Part shown: piece by piece, positions 34,516 to 41,953 of the stretch
Position numbering within the stretch: position 1 is the first letter of the stretch
How the letters are laid out: each line of letters opens with the position of its first letter
From: Oscillospiraceae bacterium
GTDB lineage: Bacteria > Bacillota > Clostridia > Oscillospirales > Ruminococcaceae
Length of the DNA stretch: 64,000 nt
Reading direction: 5' to 3'
NCBI GenBank assembly: GCA_021201135.1
Contig: JAJQGT010000006.1
Location: 347,254 to 411,253 of the forward strand
Translations under genes and position numbers: made by a program
The notes under the pieces: model-generated
Database searches by the model: none
What the model saw: the letters and a program-made list of their open reading frames with translations, nothing else
Told to the model about the DNA's origin: nothing

Positions 34516-35589
34516 ATGACAGATATAAATAAGTTTCTTTCACTTAATTCATACTTGGATATTCTTAAGGCAACTGATGATCCCATATTTATCTACGGAA
34601 TGGGTGACGGTTGTCTCAAGCTTCTTAAGATATTTGATGAGTACGGAATTCCCTGCGCAGGCATATTTGCGAGCGACGAATTTGTCAGGGACAAAATCTT
34701 TGAGGGGCACAAAATACACAAGCTGTCTGACATAGAAGGACAAGTAGAAAAGTTTACAATAGTGCTTGCATTCGGAGCCGGTTATCAGGAGCTGAGAGAT
34801 AAGATTGACAGCATCGAAAAGAAGCATCGGCTTTTTGTCCCCGACATGCCGGTTATCGGCGACGGGCTTTTCACAAAAGAATATCTGAAAGAAAACTTCG
34901 ATAAGATTTCGGAAGTCTATGAGCTTCTGGCTGACGAGCAATCAAGATTTTGCTTTGAAAAGCTGATTGAATACAAAATCACGGGGCTTCTTGAGCCCCT
35001 GCGGGCTTGCGAAAGCTCGCCGCACGAGAACATACTTGGTCTCGGTAGCGACGAAATATATGTTGATTTGGGCGCATACACGGGCGATACTATTTCGGAC
35101 TTTTTGGAAGCTACCGGTGGAAATTATAAGGCGATATATGCCGTCGAACCGGACAAGAGAAATTTTCGGAAGCTTTCGGAGAACACCGCTTCTCTGCCGG
35201 GTATCAACCTCATAAACGCCGCAATCGGGGCTGAAGACGGAGCTACCCGTGTTCTGAAAGGCGGAGGAAGAAAAATCAGGCGAAGTGATAACGGGATAGA
35301 GATAGAAGTCAGAAGCGTTGACAGTATTCTCGGTAATTCCGGATGCTCATATATTAAGATGGACATTGAGGGCGAAGAAAAGGCGGCACTCTTGGGAGCC
35401 GAAAGGACTATCAAAAAGTGCTCACCGAAGCTGAATATTGCGATTTATCACAGGGTTGGAGATTTGTTTGAGCTTCCGCTTCTGGTTCACAAGATGAATC
35501 CGAGCTATAAGCTCTACATCCGGCATTATCCCTACTACCCTGCATGGGATACCAATCTGTTTGCTTTGAGTGAACAAATTTGTAACTGA
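34516..35589 (+). CDS. FkbM-family SAM-dependent methyltransferase
   Basis: 357 residues. The N-terminal 150 form a Rossmann-like module (IFIYGMGDGCLKLLKIFDEY, then AGIFASDEFVRD) seen in several polysaccharide-linked enzymes. From about 175 the FkbM methyltransferase domain follows: DLGAYTGDTISDFLEA (SAM loop), YAVEPDKRNFRKL and YIKMDIEGEEKAALLGA. There is no signal peptide. The start at 34516 has GGAG 8 bases upstream. It is probably a single-gene transcript. Targets may be sugars of a surface glycan, but nothing nearby settles this. Confidence 0.85.
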   Translation: MTDINKFLSLNSYLDILKATDDPIFIYGMGDGCLKLLKIFDEYGIPCAGIFASDEFVRDKIFEGHKIHKLSDIEGQVEKFTIVLAFGAGYQELRDKIDSIEKKHRLFVPDMPVIGDGLFTKEYLKENFDKISEVYELLADEQSRFCFEKLIEYKITGLLEPLRACESSPHENILGLGSDEIYVDLGAYTGDTISDFLEATGGNYKAIYAVEPDKRNFRKLSENTASLPGINLINAAIGAEDGATRVLKGGGRKIRRSDNGIEIEVRSVDSILGNSGCSYIKMDIEGEEKAALLGAERTIKKCSPKLNIAIYHRVGDLFELPLLVHKMNPSYKLYIRHYPYYPAWDTNLFALSEQICN

Positions 35590-35637
35590 TAGCCCGGTTT
35601 TGTAACCGAGTTGTCACCATTTGTAATCTTCCTGTTC

Positions 35638-35665
35638 TTGAATCCGGCTCAAAATGTGCTAAAAT
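35638..35665 (+). promoter_or_regulatory. Orphan promoter in a gene-free gap
   Basis: TTGAAT (35638-35643), 16 bases, TAAAAT (35660-35665). No coding sequence follows on this strand before the convergent thiN. Confidence 0.5.
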
Positions 35666-35671
35666 AAAAGC

Positions 35672-35820
35672 ATAGAAAAGATAAAGACAGCTTCCGAGAC
35701 GTTACGGTTCAAAACGGGTCTTTACTGAACATTTTGTAAAGATGAAGCGTAAACGGTCCGATCTATATTATAAACTTCGCAGTTCCATCTTTTTCCTCCA
35801 TCCAAAATATAGATAAGCAA
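35672..35820 (+). other. Possible small RNA between fkbM and thiN
   Basis: The 284-base gap holds no open frame of note. A transcript from the promoter at 35638 would contain a hairpin TCTTTAC/GTAAAGA with a 10-base loop (about 35729-35752) and a surrounding GTTACG/CGTAAAC pairing. No known RNA family was recognised. It could also be an untranslated remnant. Confidence 0.3.
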
Positions 35821-35855
35821 CAAAGGGATACCTACTTAAGTCGGGCATCCCTTTG
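35821..35855 (-). terminator. Terminator of thiT-thiN
   Basis: CAAAGGGAT (35821-35829) pairs with ATCCCTTTG (35847-35855). On the minus strand it is followed by a moderately T-rich tract. It is 19 bases beyond the thiN stop codon. Confidence 0.65.
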
Positions 35856-35873
35856 GCTTATTATATCAAGTTG

Positions 35874-36506
35874 TCAGTAGGCAATAAATTTTTCAGCCGC
35901 TTTTCCGTGATCAGCCCACATCACAAGCAGGGTTCCATCGCCAGCAGTTACAGTCACGGGCTTTCCGACGGAATGATTGCTGACTCCTATCGGGAAGCTC
36001 GACGATATCTCACCATTCTGCATTTCATAGAACCCGCCGGTTATCGACACCCCGTGAGAAGTCCCGCCGAGCGAGAACACCGAGAAAATTCCGGTCGGTT
36101 CAAACGTGAAGTCATCCCGAATCACGGTCATGACCATTTCGGGGCTGTAGAGATATCCCCTTTCGCCATGCTCGGCGATATACGAAAGCGTCTGGATGTT
36201 GGCAATCGTGTGATCTATCCGCCCTCCGGTTCCGCCGTAGATATGGATTTCATTGAAACCGTGCTCGAGGCAATACCTGACGGCAAATACCGAATCCGTA
36301 TCGTCCTTTTCTACGGGGAGCTTGATTACTTCGCCTGAATCGGGTTCGGGTGAAGAATCAAAATCACCGATAATCAGGTCAGTCTTGATGCCGAGGCTGT
36401 CAAGATACCTCATCCCACCGTCGGCGGCGATTACAAAGTCACCGTCTTCTGGGACAACCCGAAGCGGCACCGTCTCACCGGCACCGAATATAAACGCCCG
36501 GGACAT
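35874..36506 (-). CDS. thiN: Thiamine pyrophosphokinase
   Basis: Transfers pyrophosphate from ATP to thiamine, making thiamine diphosphate. 210 residues, usual size, with the catalytic-domain motifs IAADGGMRYLDSLGIKTDLI, GDFDSS near 48 and DDTDSVFAV near 69, then YGGTGGRIDHTIAN, and a C-terminal thiamine-binding beta domain (GVSNHSVGKPVTV). Its ATG shares one base with the stop of thiT (TAATG). With thiT it gives a salvage route from imported thiamine to the cofactor. Confidence 0.95.
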   Translation of the reverse strand: MSRAFIFGAGETVPLRVVPEDGDFVIAADGGMRYLDSLGIKTDLIIGDFDSSPEPDSGEVIKLPVEKDDTDSVFAVRYCLEHGFNEIHIYGGTGGRIDHTIANIQTLSYIAEHGERGYLYSPEMVMTVIRDDFTFEPTGIFSVFSLGGTSHGVSITGGFYEMQNGEISSSFPIGVSNHSVGKPVTVTAGDGTLLVMWADHGKAAEKFIAY

Positions 36507-37072
36507 TACGCTTTTTCAACTCTGAAGAGTCTCGGAGCAAATTTTCTGAGAAGAACGAGAACTACAACGCAGATGATGATGTCGGGAAGCATGTATGCGC
36601 CGTTGTAGAGGAAGCTGTAGACAACTGCGCCCATTCCGTCGGGAGCATAGCCGCCCCAGATGAGAACGCCGGAGAGGAAGCTACAAATAAATCTGAATAC
36701 GCCGACAACTGCGGTTCCGACTCCAACACCGACGAGCTGATTCTTGAAAGGCTTGGCGAATACGAGAGCAAGACCAAGAACAGTGAATGCTACAAGGTAG
36801 TCAAGAAGAATGCAGCCAACCTGACTGAGAAGAGTTGTGCAGTAAAGGACGTTTTCGAAGCCGATAATCATCTGCAGAAGCCCATGAACAAGACCGGTGA
36901 AGCAACCCCACTTGGGTCCGTTTCTTAAGCCCATAAGGATAAGCGGAATCATCTCGAAGGTGATTGAGCCACCATACGGGAGATTGAAGAGCTTCAGGTA
37001 GGAGAGGATGGTAGCGAGAGCTATCATGAGTGCTCCTTCGACTAAGATTCTTGTTTTCTGTGAGGATTTCAT
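36506..37072 (-). CDS. thiT: ECF thiamine transporter S-component ThiT
   Basis: 188 residues, six hydrophobic helices. It starts with the short cytoplasmic KTRILVEGALMIALATILSY. GLRNGPKWGCFTGLVHGLLQ near 55-75 and GGYAPDGMGAVVYSFLYNG near 150 are ThiT-like. The start at 37072 has AAAGGGA 8 bases upstream; upstream in-frame codons lie inside the riboswitch. The TPP riboswitch upstream and thiN downstream make the substrate near certain. It needs the general ECF module, which is encoded elsewhere. Confidence 0.93.
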   Translation of the reverse strand: MKSSQKTRILVEGALMIALATILSYLKLFNLPYGGSITFEMIPLILMGLRNGPKWGCFTGLVHGLLQMIIGFENVLYCTTLLSQVGCILLDYLVAFTVLGLALVFAKPFKNQLVGVGVGTAVVGVFRFICSFLSGVLIWGGYAPDGMGAVVYSFLYNGAYMLPDIIICVVVLVLLRKFAPRLFRVEKA

Positions 37073-37130
37073 TATAGTAATCCCTTTCTTTGTGTTATTT
37101 AAAACATCGCCCGGTTGAGAAGATTCCAAC

Positions 37131-37290
37131 AAAAAAGCCCCGTAACGACGGGGCAATCAAAGCACAGTGTTCTGAATGCTGTGAGCATTCAAAAGCTATA
37201 CGCCCTACGTCGGTATTATCCGAATCAGGTTATGGGTCGGAGCGAAACGCGCTCCCTCTCAGCCTGCCCTTGCAAGCTCCCCTGTTTTAT
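37131..37290 (-). ncRNA. TPP riboswitch with terminator
   Basis: On the minus strand the thi-box parts are present in order: GGGGAGC near 37283, GGCTGAGAGGG, GACCC, AACCTGAT, GGATAATACCG and ACGTAGGG down to about 37202. Below it are an alternative hairpin GAATGCT/AGCATTC (37174-37190) and a terminator GCCCCG/CGGGGC with a T-run (37131-37154). TPP binding would favour termination before thiT. Confidence 0.97.
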
Positions 37291-37297
37291 TGATACG

Positions 37298-37326
37298 ATA
37301 TTAACACATTGCGAAGCGTTTGTCAA
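37298..37326 (-). promoter_or_regulatory. Sigma-A promoter of thiT-thiN
   Basis: On the minus strand TTGACA (37321-37326), 17 bases, TAATAT (37298-37303). It is directly upstream of the TPP riboswitch. Confidence 0.85.
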
Positions 37327-37372
37327 GAGGCTATTTTCGTAATTTGCGTATTTCAGCTACGAAGTGTTTTGC

Positions 37373-37401
37373 TTGACATAAGTCCCTCTTTCGACTATAA
37401 T
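37373..37401 (+). promoter_or_regulatory. Consensus sigma-A promoter of the dehydratase-activator operon
   Basis: Perfect TTGACA (37373-37378), 17 bases, perfect TATAAT (37396-37401). It is the strongest promoter match in the window. Confidence 0.9.
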
Positions 37402-37451
37402 AGATGTAATCAACACAACGGTTTACGACAACGAATTGAAGGCAAATATAA

Positions 37452-38423
37452 ATGAATCTTGACTTTATGAAGGAATTTCACGAATACGCCGGTGTCAAGA
37501 CCATCGGAATTCCGAGAGCCCTGCATTACTACAGGTACGGCAGGCTTTGGATAGAATTTTTCCGTGGTCTGGGAATCGAGTGCGTAGTAAGTGAACCAAC
37601 AACAAAAGAAATTCTGACCAACGGAATCAACCGCTCAATCGACGAGGCTTGCTATTCTCTGAAGGTATATCTCGGGCATGTCGACAGCCTTATCGGAAAG
37701 TGCGACGCCGTGTTCATTCCGAGAATCGCCGGATTCAAGCTGAGAGAAAAGTTCTGCACCCGGTTTGAGTCGCTTTATGATGTTGTTTCGACGATTTTCG
37801 CCGACAAGGGTATACAGGTTGTCACCCTGTCGCACGACTGGAAATCGGAAAACGAAATCGAAGACGACTATATCGAGCTCGGAATAAAGCTCGGCAAATC
37901 AAAGAAAGAGGCGAAGAAAGCTTATTCTCAGGCGGTCAAAGCTTCTCAGCAGGCTTCTCAGGCGGAAGCAAAGGAACAACGGCGTCTGGCGGTATCGGAC
38001 GACGGATTCAAGCTTCTGATTGCGGCTCATCCCTATATAGCACACGACCCGTATATCGGTGGTCAGGTTGAAAGCTATCTTAACGAGCTCGGCTGTAAGG
38101 TATTGTATGTCGACAGAGCAAATACCCGTGCGGCTGTCAAAAGAAGTCAGGCTATGGTTCACACATTACCGTGGATTGAAAGCCGTGAAATCTTAGGCAC
38201 GATTGATTTGTATAAGAACAAGCTTGACGGAATTATCCTAATGAGCGCTTACCCGTGCTGTACCGACTCAATGACCAATGAATACATACTCAGAACGGTC
38301 AAGGATATTCCCATCTTGCAGGTAACAATGGATGTTCAGGACGGCACTGCGGGTCTTGAGACAAGACTTGAGAGCTTCGTGGACATAATCAGATTCAGGG
38401 AAAACGGCGGCTATGGCAAGTAA
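37452..38423 (+). CDS. DUF2229 protein, CoA-dehydratase-activator type (COG3580)
   Basis: 323 residues. It resembles the COG3580 part of large acyl-CoA dehydratase activase proteins. Visible conserved blocks are KTIGIPRALHYYRYGRLW, SIDEACYSLKVYLGHV (with a conserved Cys), VFIPRI and AYPCCTDSMTNEY near the C-terminus. Cysteines in these blocks may hold an iron-sulfur centre. An alanine/lysine/glutamine-rich helix near 150-180 links the two halves. The next gene overlaps by 11 bases. The reaction is not known; no classical 2-hydroxyacyl-CoA dehydratase subunits are adjacent. Confidence 0.8.
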   Translation: MNLDFMKEFHEYAGVKTIGIPRALHYYRYGRLWIEFFRGLGIECVVSEPTTKEILTNGINRSIDEACYSLKVYLGHVDSLIGKCDAVFIPRIAGFKLREKFCTRFESLYDVVSTIFADKGIQVVTLSHDWKSENEIEDDYIELGIKLGKSKKEAKKAYSQAVKASQQASQAEAKEQRRLAVSDDGFKLLIAAHPYIAHDPYIGGQVESYLNELGCKVLYVDRANTRAAVKRSQAMVHTLPWIESREILGTIDLYKNKLDGIILMSAYPCCTDSMTNEYILRTVKDIPILQVTMDVQDGTAGLETRLESFVDIIRFRENGGYGK

Positions 38424-39531
38424 AAACAATAAGAACAAAAAGAATAATACAAGTATCAGCGGCAATACAAGAAAAGTGGCATTTCCGACATTTGGCAACT
38501 ACAACCTGCCCTTTAAGTACTTCTTGGAGCAAGGCGTCGGCGTTGAATGTGTTCTGCCTGCCGCACACACAAAAAAGACCGTTCACTTCGGTGAGCTTAA
38601 CAGCCCCGACTTTGTCTGCACACCTTTCAAGCATACTCTCGGAAGTATGATTGAGCTTTTAGAGCTCGGTGCGGATACCCTCGTCATGAGCGGTGGACCT
38701 TGCAGGCTCGGCTTTTACGGAGAGCTTCAGAAGAAAATTTTAGAGGATATGGGCTATGAGTTCACGATGATCGACCTCGAATGGTACAAGGACGCAAAAA
38801 GAAGTGAATGGCTTAAGGTCATAAAATCGGTGAATCCCGACGTGAAGGTCCCTCAGCTTCTGCTTGAAGCAACAAACACCGTGAAGATGATAAAGTACAT
38901 CGACGAAATCGAAGAGCTTTATCATGCGAATATGGGCTTTGAAGCAAACGAAGGCGCATACGACAAGATTTATCGTGATTTTCTCTTCGATATGAGAATG
39001 GCGGCTTCGGGTAACGACATAAAGAATGCCTATCGCAAAGCAAAAATGGCTATAGACGACGAGCCTCTCAACAAGCCGGATATGCCGCTGAGAGTAGGTA
39101 TTGTCGGTGAGTATTACACCATCATGGATAAGTTCTCGAATCTGGACGTTGAGAATAAGCTCTGCCGGATGGGAATTGAAGTCCACAGACTGATGAACTT
39201 CTCCAACTACAACCTCGGCGGAAGTGAGCAGAAGATGTTCCCTGCGGCGAAGAACTATATGAAATTCCAGATGGGTCCGACAAGTGCGACAACCGTTGCC
39301 GCCGCTGAAAAGTACGCAAAACAGGGGTTTGACGGCTTGGTTCACGTCAAGTGCTTCGGATGTACTCCGGAGGTTGATGTTATGCCTCTTTTGCAGAAGC
39401 TCTCGCAGGACTATCACATCCCGGTTTTGTATTTGAGCTACGACACCCAGACCTCGGACACGGGTCTCGACACCCGACTTGAGGCATTTTATGACATGAT
39501 TTCACTTAAGAAGAAGGTACTGAAAAATTGA
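38413..39531 (+). CDS. COG3581-type 2-hydroxyacyl-CoA dehydratase-related protein
   Basis: 372 residues, starting with a Lys/Asn-rich tail before VAFPTFGNYNLPFKYFLE. The family cysteine blocks are visible: DFVCTPFKHTLGSMIE near 75, SGGPCRLGFYGEL near 98 and VKCFGCTPEVDVMP near 320. It is the second of three overlapping genes, and its stop codon overlaps the next start (TTGA). In many Clostridia these three parts are fused in one protein of about 1400 residues. Together they probably form a reductive activator or a double-cubane-type enzyme; the substrate is unknown. Confidence 0.8.
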   Translation: MASKNNKNKKNNTSISGNTRKVAFPTFGNYNLPFKYFLEQGVGVECVLPAAHTKKTVHFGELNSPDFVCTPFKHTLGSMIELLELGADTLVMSGGPCRLGFYGELQKKILEDMGYEFTMIDLEWYKDAKRSEWLKVIKSVNPDVKVPQLLLEATNTVKMIKYIDEIEELYHANMGFEANEGAYDKIYRDFLFDMRMAASGNDIKNAYRKAKMAIDDEPLNKPDMPLRVGIVGEYYTIMDKFSNLDVENKLCRMGIEVHRLMNFSNYNLGGSEQKMFPAAKNYMKFQMGPTSATTVAAAEKYAKQGFDGLVHVKCFGCTPEVDVMPLLQKLSQDYHIPVLYLSYDTQTSDTGLDTRLEAFYDMISLKKKVLKN

Positions 39532-40496
39532 GTAAAGCTAAAGCATACATAGGAATCGACATAGGCTCTATATCTACAAAAGGCGTAATCATAGACGAGT
39601 CGAAAAACATAATCGCATCGTCCTACTTGTGGACTGAAGGAAACCCGGTCGGAGCGGTAAGAAAGCTCCTTGGAGTTCTTGAAGAGCAGTTCGACGACGA
39701 GAAGTACACAATAGTATCGTCCGGAACCACAGGAAGCGCAAGAAGGCTTATCGGCGCTATGGTAGGCGCCGGAGTCGTCAAGAACGAGATTACCGCACAC
39801 GCTGTAGGAACAACGACCATTCACCCGGGTGTAAGAACGATATTCGAAATCGGCGGTCAGGATTCAAAGATAATCCTCGTCGAGAACGGCATCGCCGTCG
39901 ACTATGCAATGAATACCCTCTGTGCCGCAGGAACCGGAGCTTTCCTCTCGAGTCAGGCGCACAGACTGGGAGTCGAGGTTGAAGAGTTCGGCGAGATTGC
40001 CCTTAAATCCAAGCACCCGACACCTATCGCCGCAAGATGCACGGTATTTGCTGAGTCAGACCTTGTACACAAGATTCAGATGGGTCACTCGAGAGAGGCC
40101 ATTATCGCCGGTCTTTGCCGTGCGGTTGCATCGAACTATCTCAACAACGTTGCAAAGGGCAAGAAGATTATCTCCCCCATCGTCTTCCAGGGCGGCGTCA
40201 GCAAGAATCAGGGCGTTGTCAAGGCGTTTTCGGACGAGCTCGGAGTGCCGGTTACGGTTGACGAAAACGGTCACCTTATGGGCGCATACGGTTCGGCAAT
40301 ACTTGCGATGGAATCAAGAAAAGAAGCACCCTTCTCGTTCGATGTCGGAGAGATGGACTTCGTTACGAAGGAAGTCACCTGCGGAAAGTGCTCGAACCAC
40401 TGCGAGATTATCTGCGTTTCAAGAGACGGTGTTCTTATCGACTCATGGGGCAACAGGTGCGAAAAGGGCGAAATCAAGGCTCACGCAAAGAAATAA
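39528..40496 (+). CDS. Acyl-CoA dehydratase activase, BcrAD/BadFG/HgdC ATPase
   Basis: 322 residues, ASKHA ATPase that drives one-electron reduction of a partner iron-sulfur protein. Visible: phosphate-1 loop IGIDIGSISTKGVIID, IFEIGGQDSKIIL near 107, and two cysteines (NTLCAAGTGAF and AARCTVFAESDLVH) at positions that in HgdC bridge a [4Fe-4S] cluster between two subunits. The C-terminal 30 residues add CGKCSNHCEIIC, more cysteines than HgdC itself. Starts at TTG with AAGGT upstream, overlapping the previous stop. Third gene of the operon. Confidence 0.88.
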   Translation: MSKAKAYIGIDIGSISTKGVIIDESKNIIASSYLWTEGNPVGAVRKLLGVLEEQFDDEKYTIVSSGTTGSARRLIGAMVGAGVVKNEITAHAVGTTTIHPGVRTIFEIGGQDSKIILVENGIAVDYAMNTLCAAGTGAFLSSQAHRLGVEVEEFGEIALKSKHPTPIAARCTVFAESDLVHKIQMGHSREAIIAGLCRAVASNYLNNVAKGKKIISPIVFQGGVSKNQGVVKAFSDELGVPVTVDENGHLMGAYGSAILAMESRKEAPFSFDVGEMDFVTKEVTCGKCSNHCEIICVSRDGVLIDSWGNRCEKGEIKAHAKK

Positions 40497-40540
40497 ATAA
40501 GACAAATCAGCAATATTCCGGGAGAGGAGTGTTTCCTAAA

Positions 40541-41917
40541 ATGAAAAAGAAGCTCTCAATAATCATCTGCGCCGTGTTTACATTTGTGATGCTCACATGC
40601 AATGTTTCCGCTGTGACCTTCACGCCCGACTTTGAGGTTTACTCGGAGGCGGCATATCTTGTAAGCCTCGACACAGGCGACGTTGTCTATTCAAAGAATG
40701 CCGACGAACAGCTTGTTCCGGCGTCGCTGACGAAGATTATGACAGCGGTTATACTTTTAGAGCAGTTTCAGGATGACATCTCTGCTCTCTCGACTACATA
40801 TGTCTGCGGAACCTCGGAATGCTTTGATGAGCTTTACATGACCGGTTGTTCAACGGCGGATATACAGATTGGCGAGATGGTCTCCTATAAGGATTTGCTC
40901 TATGCGCTGATGCTCCGCTCGGCATGCGAAGCGGCGAATATCATCGCCTATAACGTCGGCGGAAGCCTTGAGGACTTCGTCGAGATGATGAACGACAAGG
41001 CTGAGGAGCTCGGGTGCGAAAACACTCACTTTACAAACGCTCACGGACTCTTCATCGACGACCATTACACGACAGCTCACGATATGGCTATCATCACTCA
41101 ATATGCAATGAGCCTGCCTATGTTTACCGAAATAGCCTGCACCGAAAGCTACACCATGGAAGCGACCGCTTATCACACTTCCGAAAGAACCATCACCCAC
41201 ACCAACTACATGATGTCAAAGACCAACGGCGGCGACTATTACTACGAGTACGTCAAAGGCATCAAGACCGGTACCCTCGACGAAGCAGGAAGATGCCTCG
41301 TGTCGCTTGCCTATAAAGACGGCTACAGTTATCTTCTGGTCACGTTGGGTGCTCCCCAGTATGACGAAGACGGAAACACTGTTTATTATAACTTCATCGA
41401 CCACAAGAACATCTATGAATGGGCGTTCGACAATCTTGTCTACACGGAAATACTCACTGGAACCGAGGAAAAAGCCGAGGTTGCGGTTGAATACGGTGAC
41501 GGACAGGACTATGTCATAGTCGTTCCGGCTGAATCGTTCTCGATGATGTGGAATTCAAACATATCGACGAGCTCCATTCATGAGGTTATTACTCTGAGCA
41601 CCGATGTGGTTGCTCCGGTAAGTGCCGGGGATGTATTGGGAACTCTGGAGCTTCAATACGGTGGCGAAACGCTTGCGGTTATTGACCTTGTTTCGGAAAC
41701 TGACCTCGGTCGTTCGGAAAGTGCCGAGACACTCGCAATCATGCAAAGCTTCATCGGTTCCGACCAGTTCTATAAAGCGGCAATGTACAGCGCAATATTT
41801 TTTCTTGCGTATACTATACTGATTATCGTCCTCAAGATAGTCGTACACAGAGTGAACAAGAAGCGCGTGAAGGTATATGCCACACCGAAGAGGCAGTCTT
41901 CACGGAAGAAATGGTAA
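40541..41917 (+). CDS. D-alanyl-D-alanine carboxypeptidase (low-molecular-weight PBP)
   Basis: Trims peptidoglycan stem peptides outside the cell. 458 residues with an N-terminal signal segment (MKKKLSIIICAVFTFVMLTC), catalytic SLTK at 62-65, and KTGT near 242. The SxN motif reads SACEAAN near 128, so the usual Asn is Cys. A C-terminal membrane helix (YSAIFFLAYTILIIVLKIVV near 410-430) and a basic tail anchor it, as in DacA/DacF types. The start at 40541 follows GGAGAGGAG; longer frames overlap the previous gene. It is 44 bases after the activase gene and may be in the same transcript. Confidence 0.92.
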   Translation: MKKKLSIIICAVFTFVMLTCNVSAVTFTPDFEVYSEAAYLVSLDTGDVVYSKNADEQLVPASLTKIMTAVILLEQFQDDISALSTTYVCGTSECFDELYMTGCSTADIQIGEMVSYKDLLYALMLRSACEAANIIAYNVGGSLEDFVEMMNDKAEELGCENTHFTNAHGLFIDDHYTTAHDMAIITQYAMSLPMFTEIACTESYTMEATAYHTSERTITHTNYMMSKTNGGDYYYEYVKGIKTGTLDEAGRCLVSLAYKDGYSYLLVTLGAPQYDEDGNTVYYNFIDHKNIYEWAFDNLVYTEILTGTEEKAEVAVEYGDGQDYVIVVPAESFSMMWNSNISTSSIHEVITLSTDVVAPVSAGDVLGTLELQYGGETLAVIDLVSETDLGRSESAETLAIMQSFIGSDQFYKAAMYSAIFFLAYTILIIVLKIVVHRVNKKRVKVYATPKRQSSRKKW

Positions 41918-41919
41918 TC

Positions 41920-41953
41920 AAAAAATCGGCTGAGAAAACTCAGCCGATTTTTT
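41920..41953. terminator. Bidirectional terminator between the carboxypeptidase and glucan-synthase genes
   Basis: Perfect AATCGGCTGAG/CTCAGCCGATT stem with A-run and T-run on both sides. The stop codon of the minus-strand gene (TAA at 41952-41954) overlaps its edge. Confidence 0.92.

Noticed and set aside
40388-40540. A longer start for the carboxypeptidase
   Set aside because: The extension overlaps the activase gene and hides the signal peptide; ATG 40541 has a good site.
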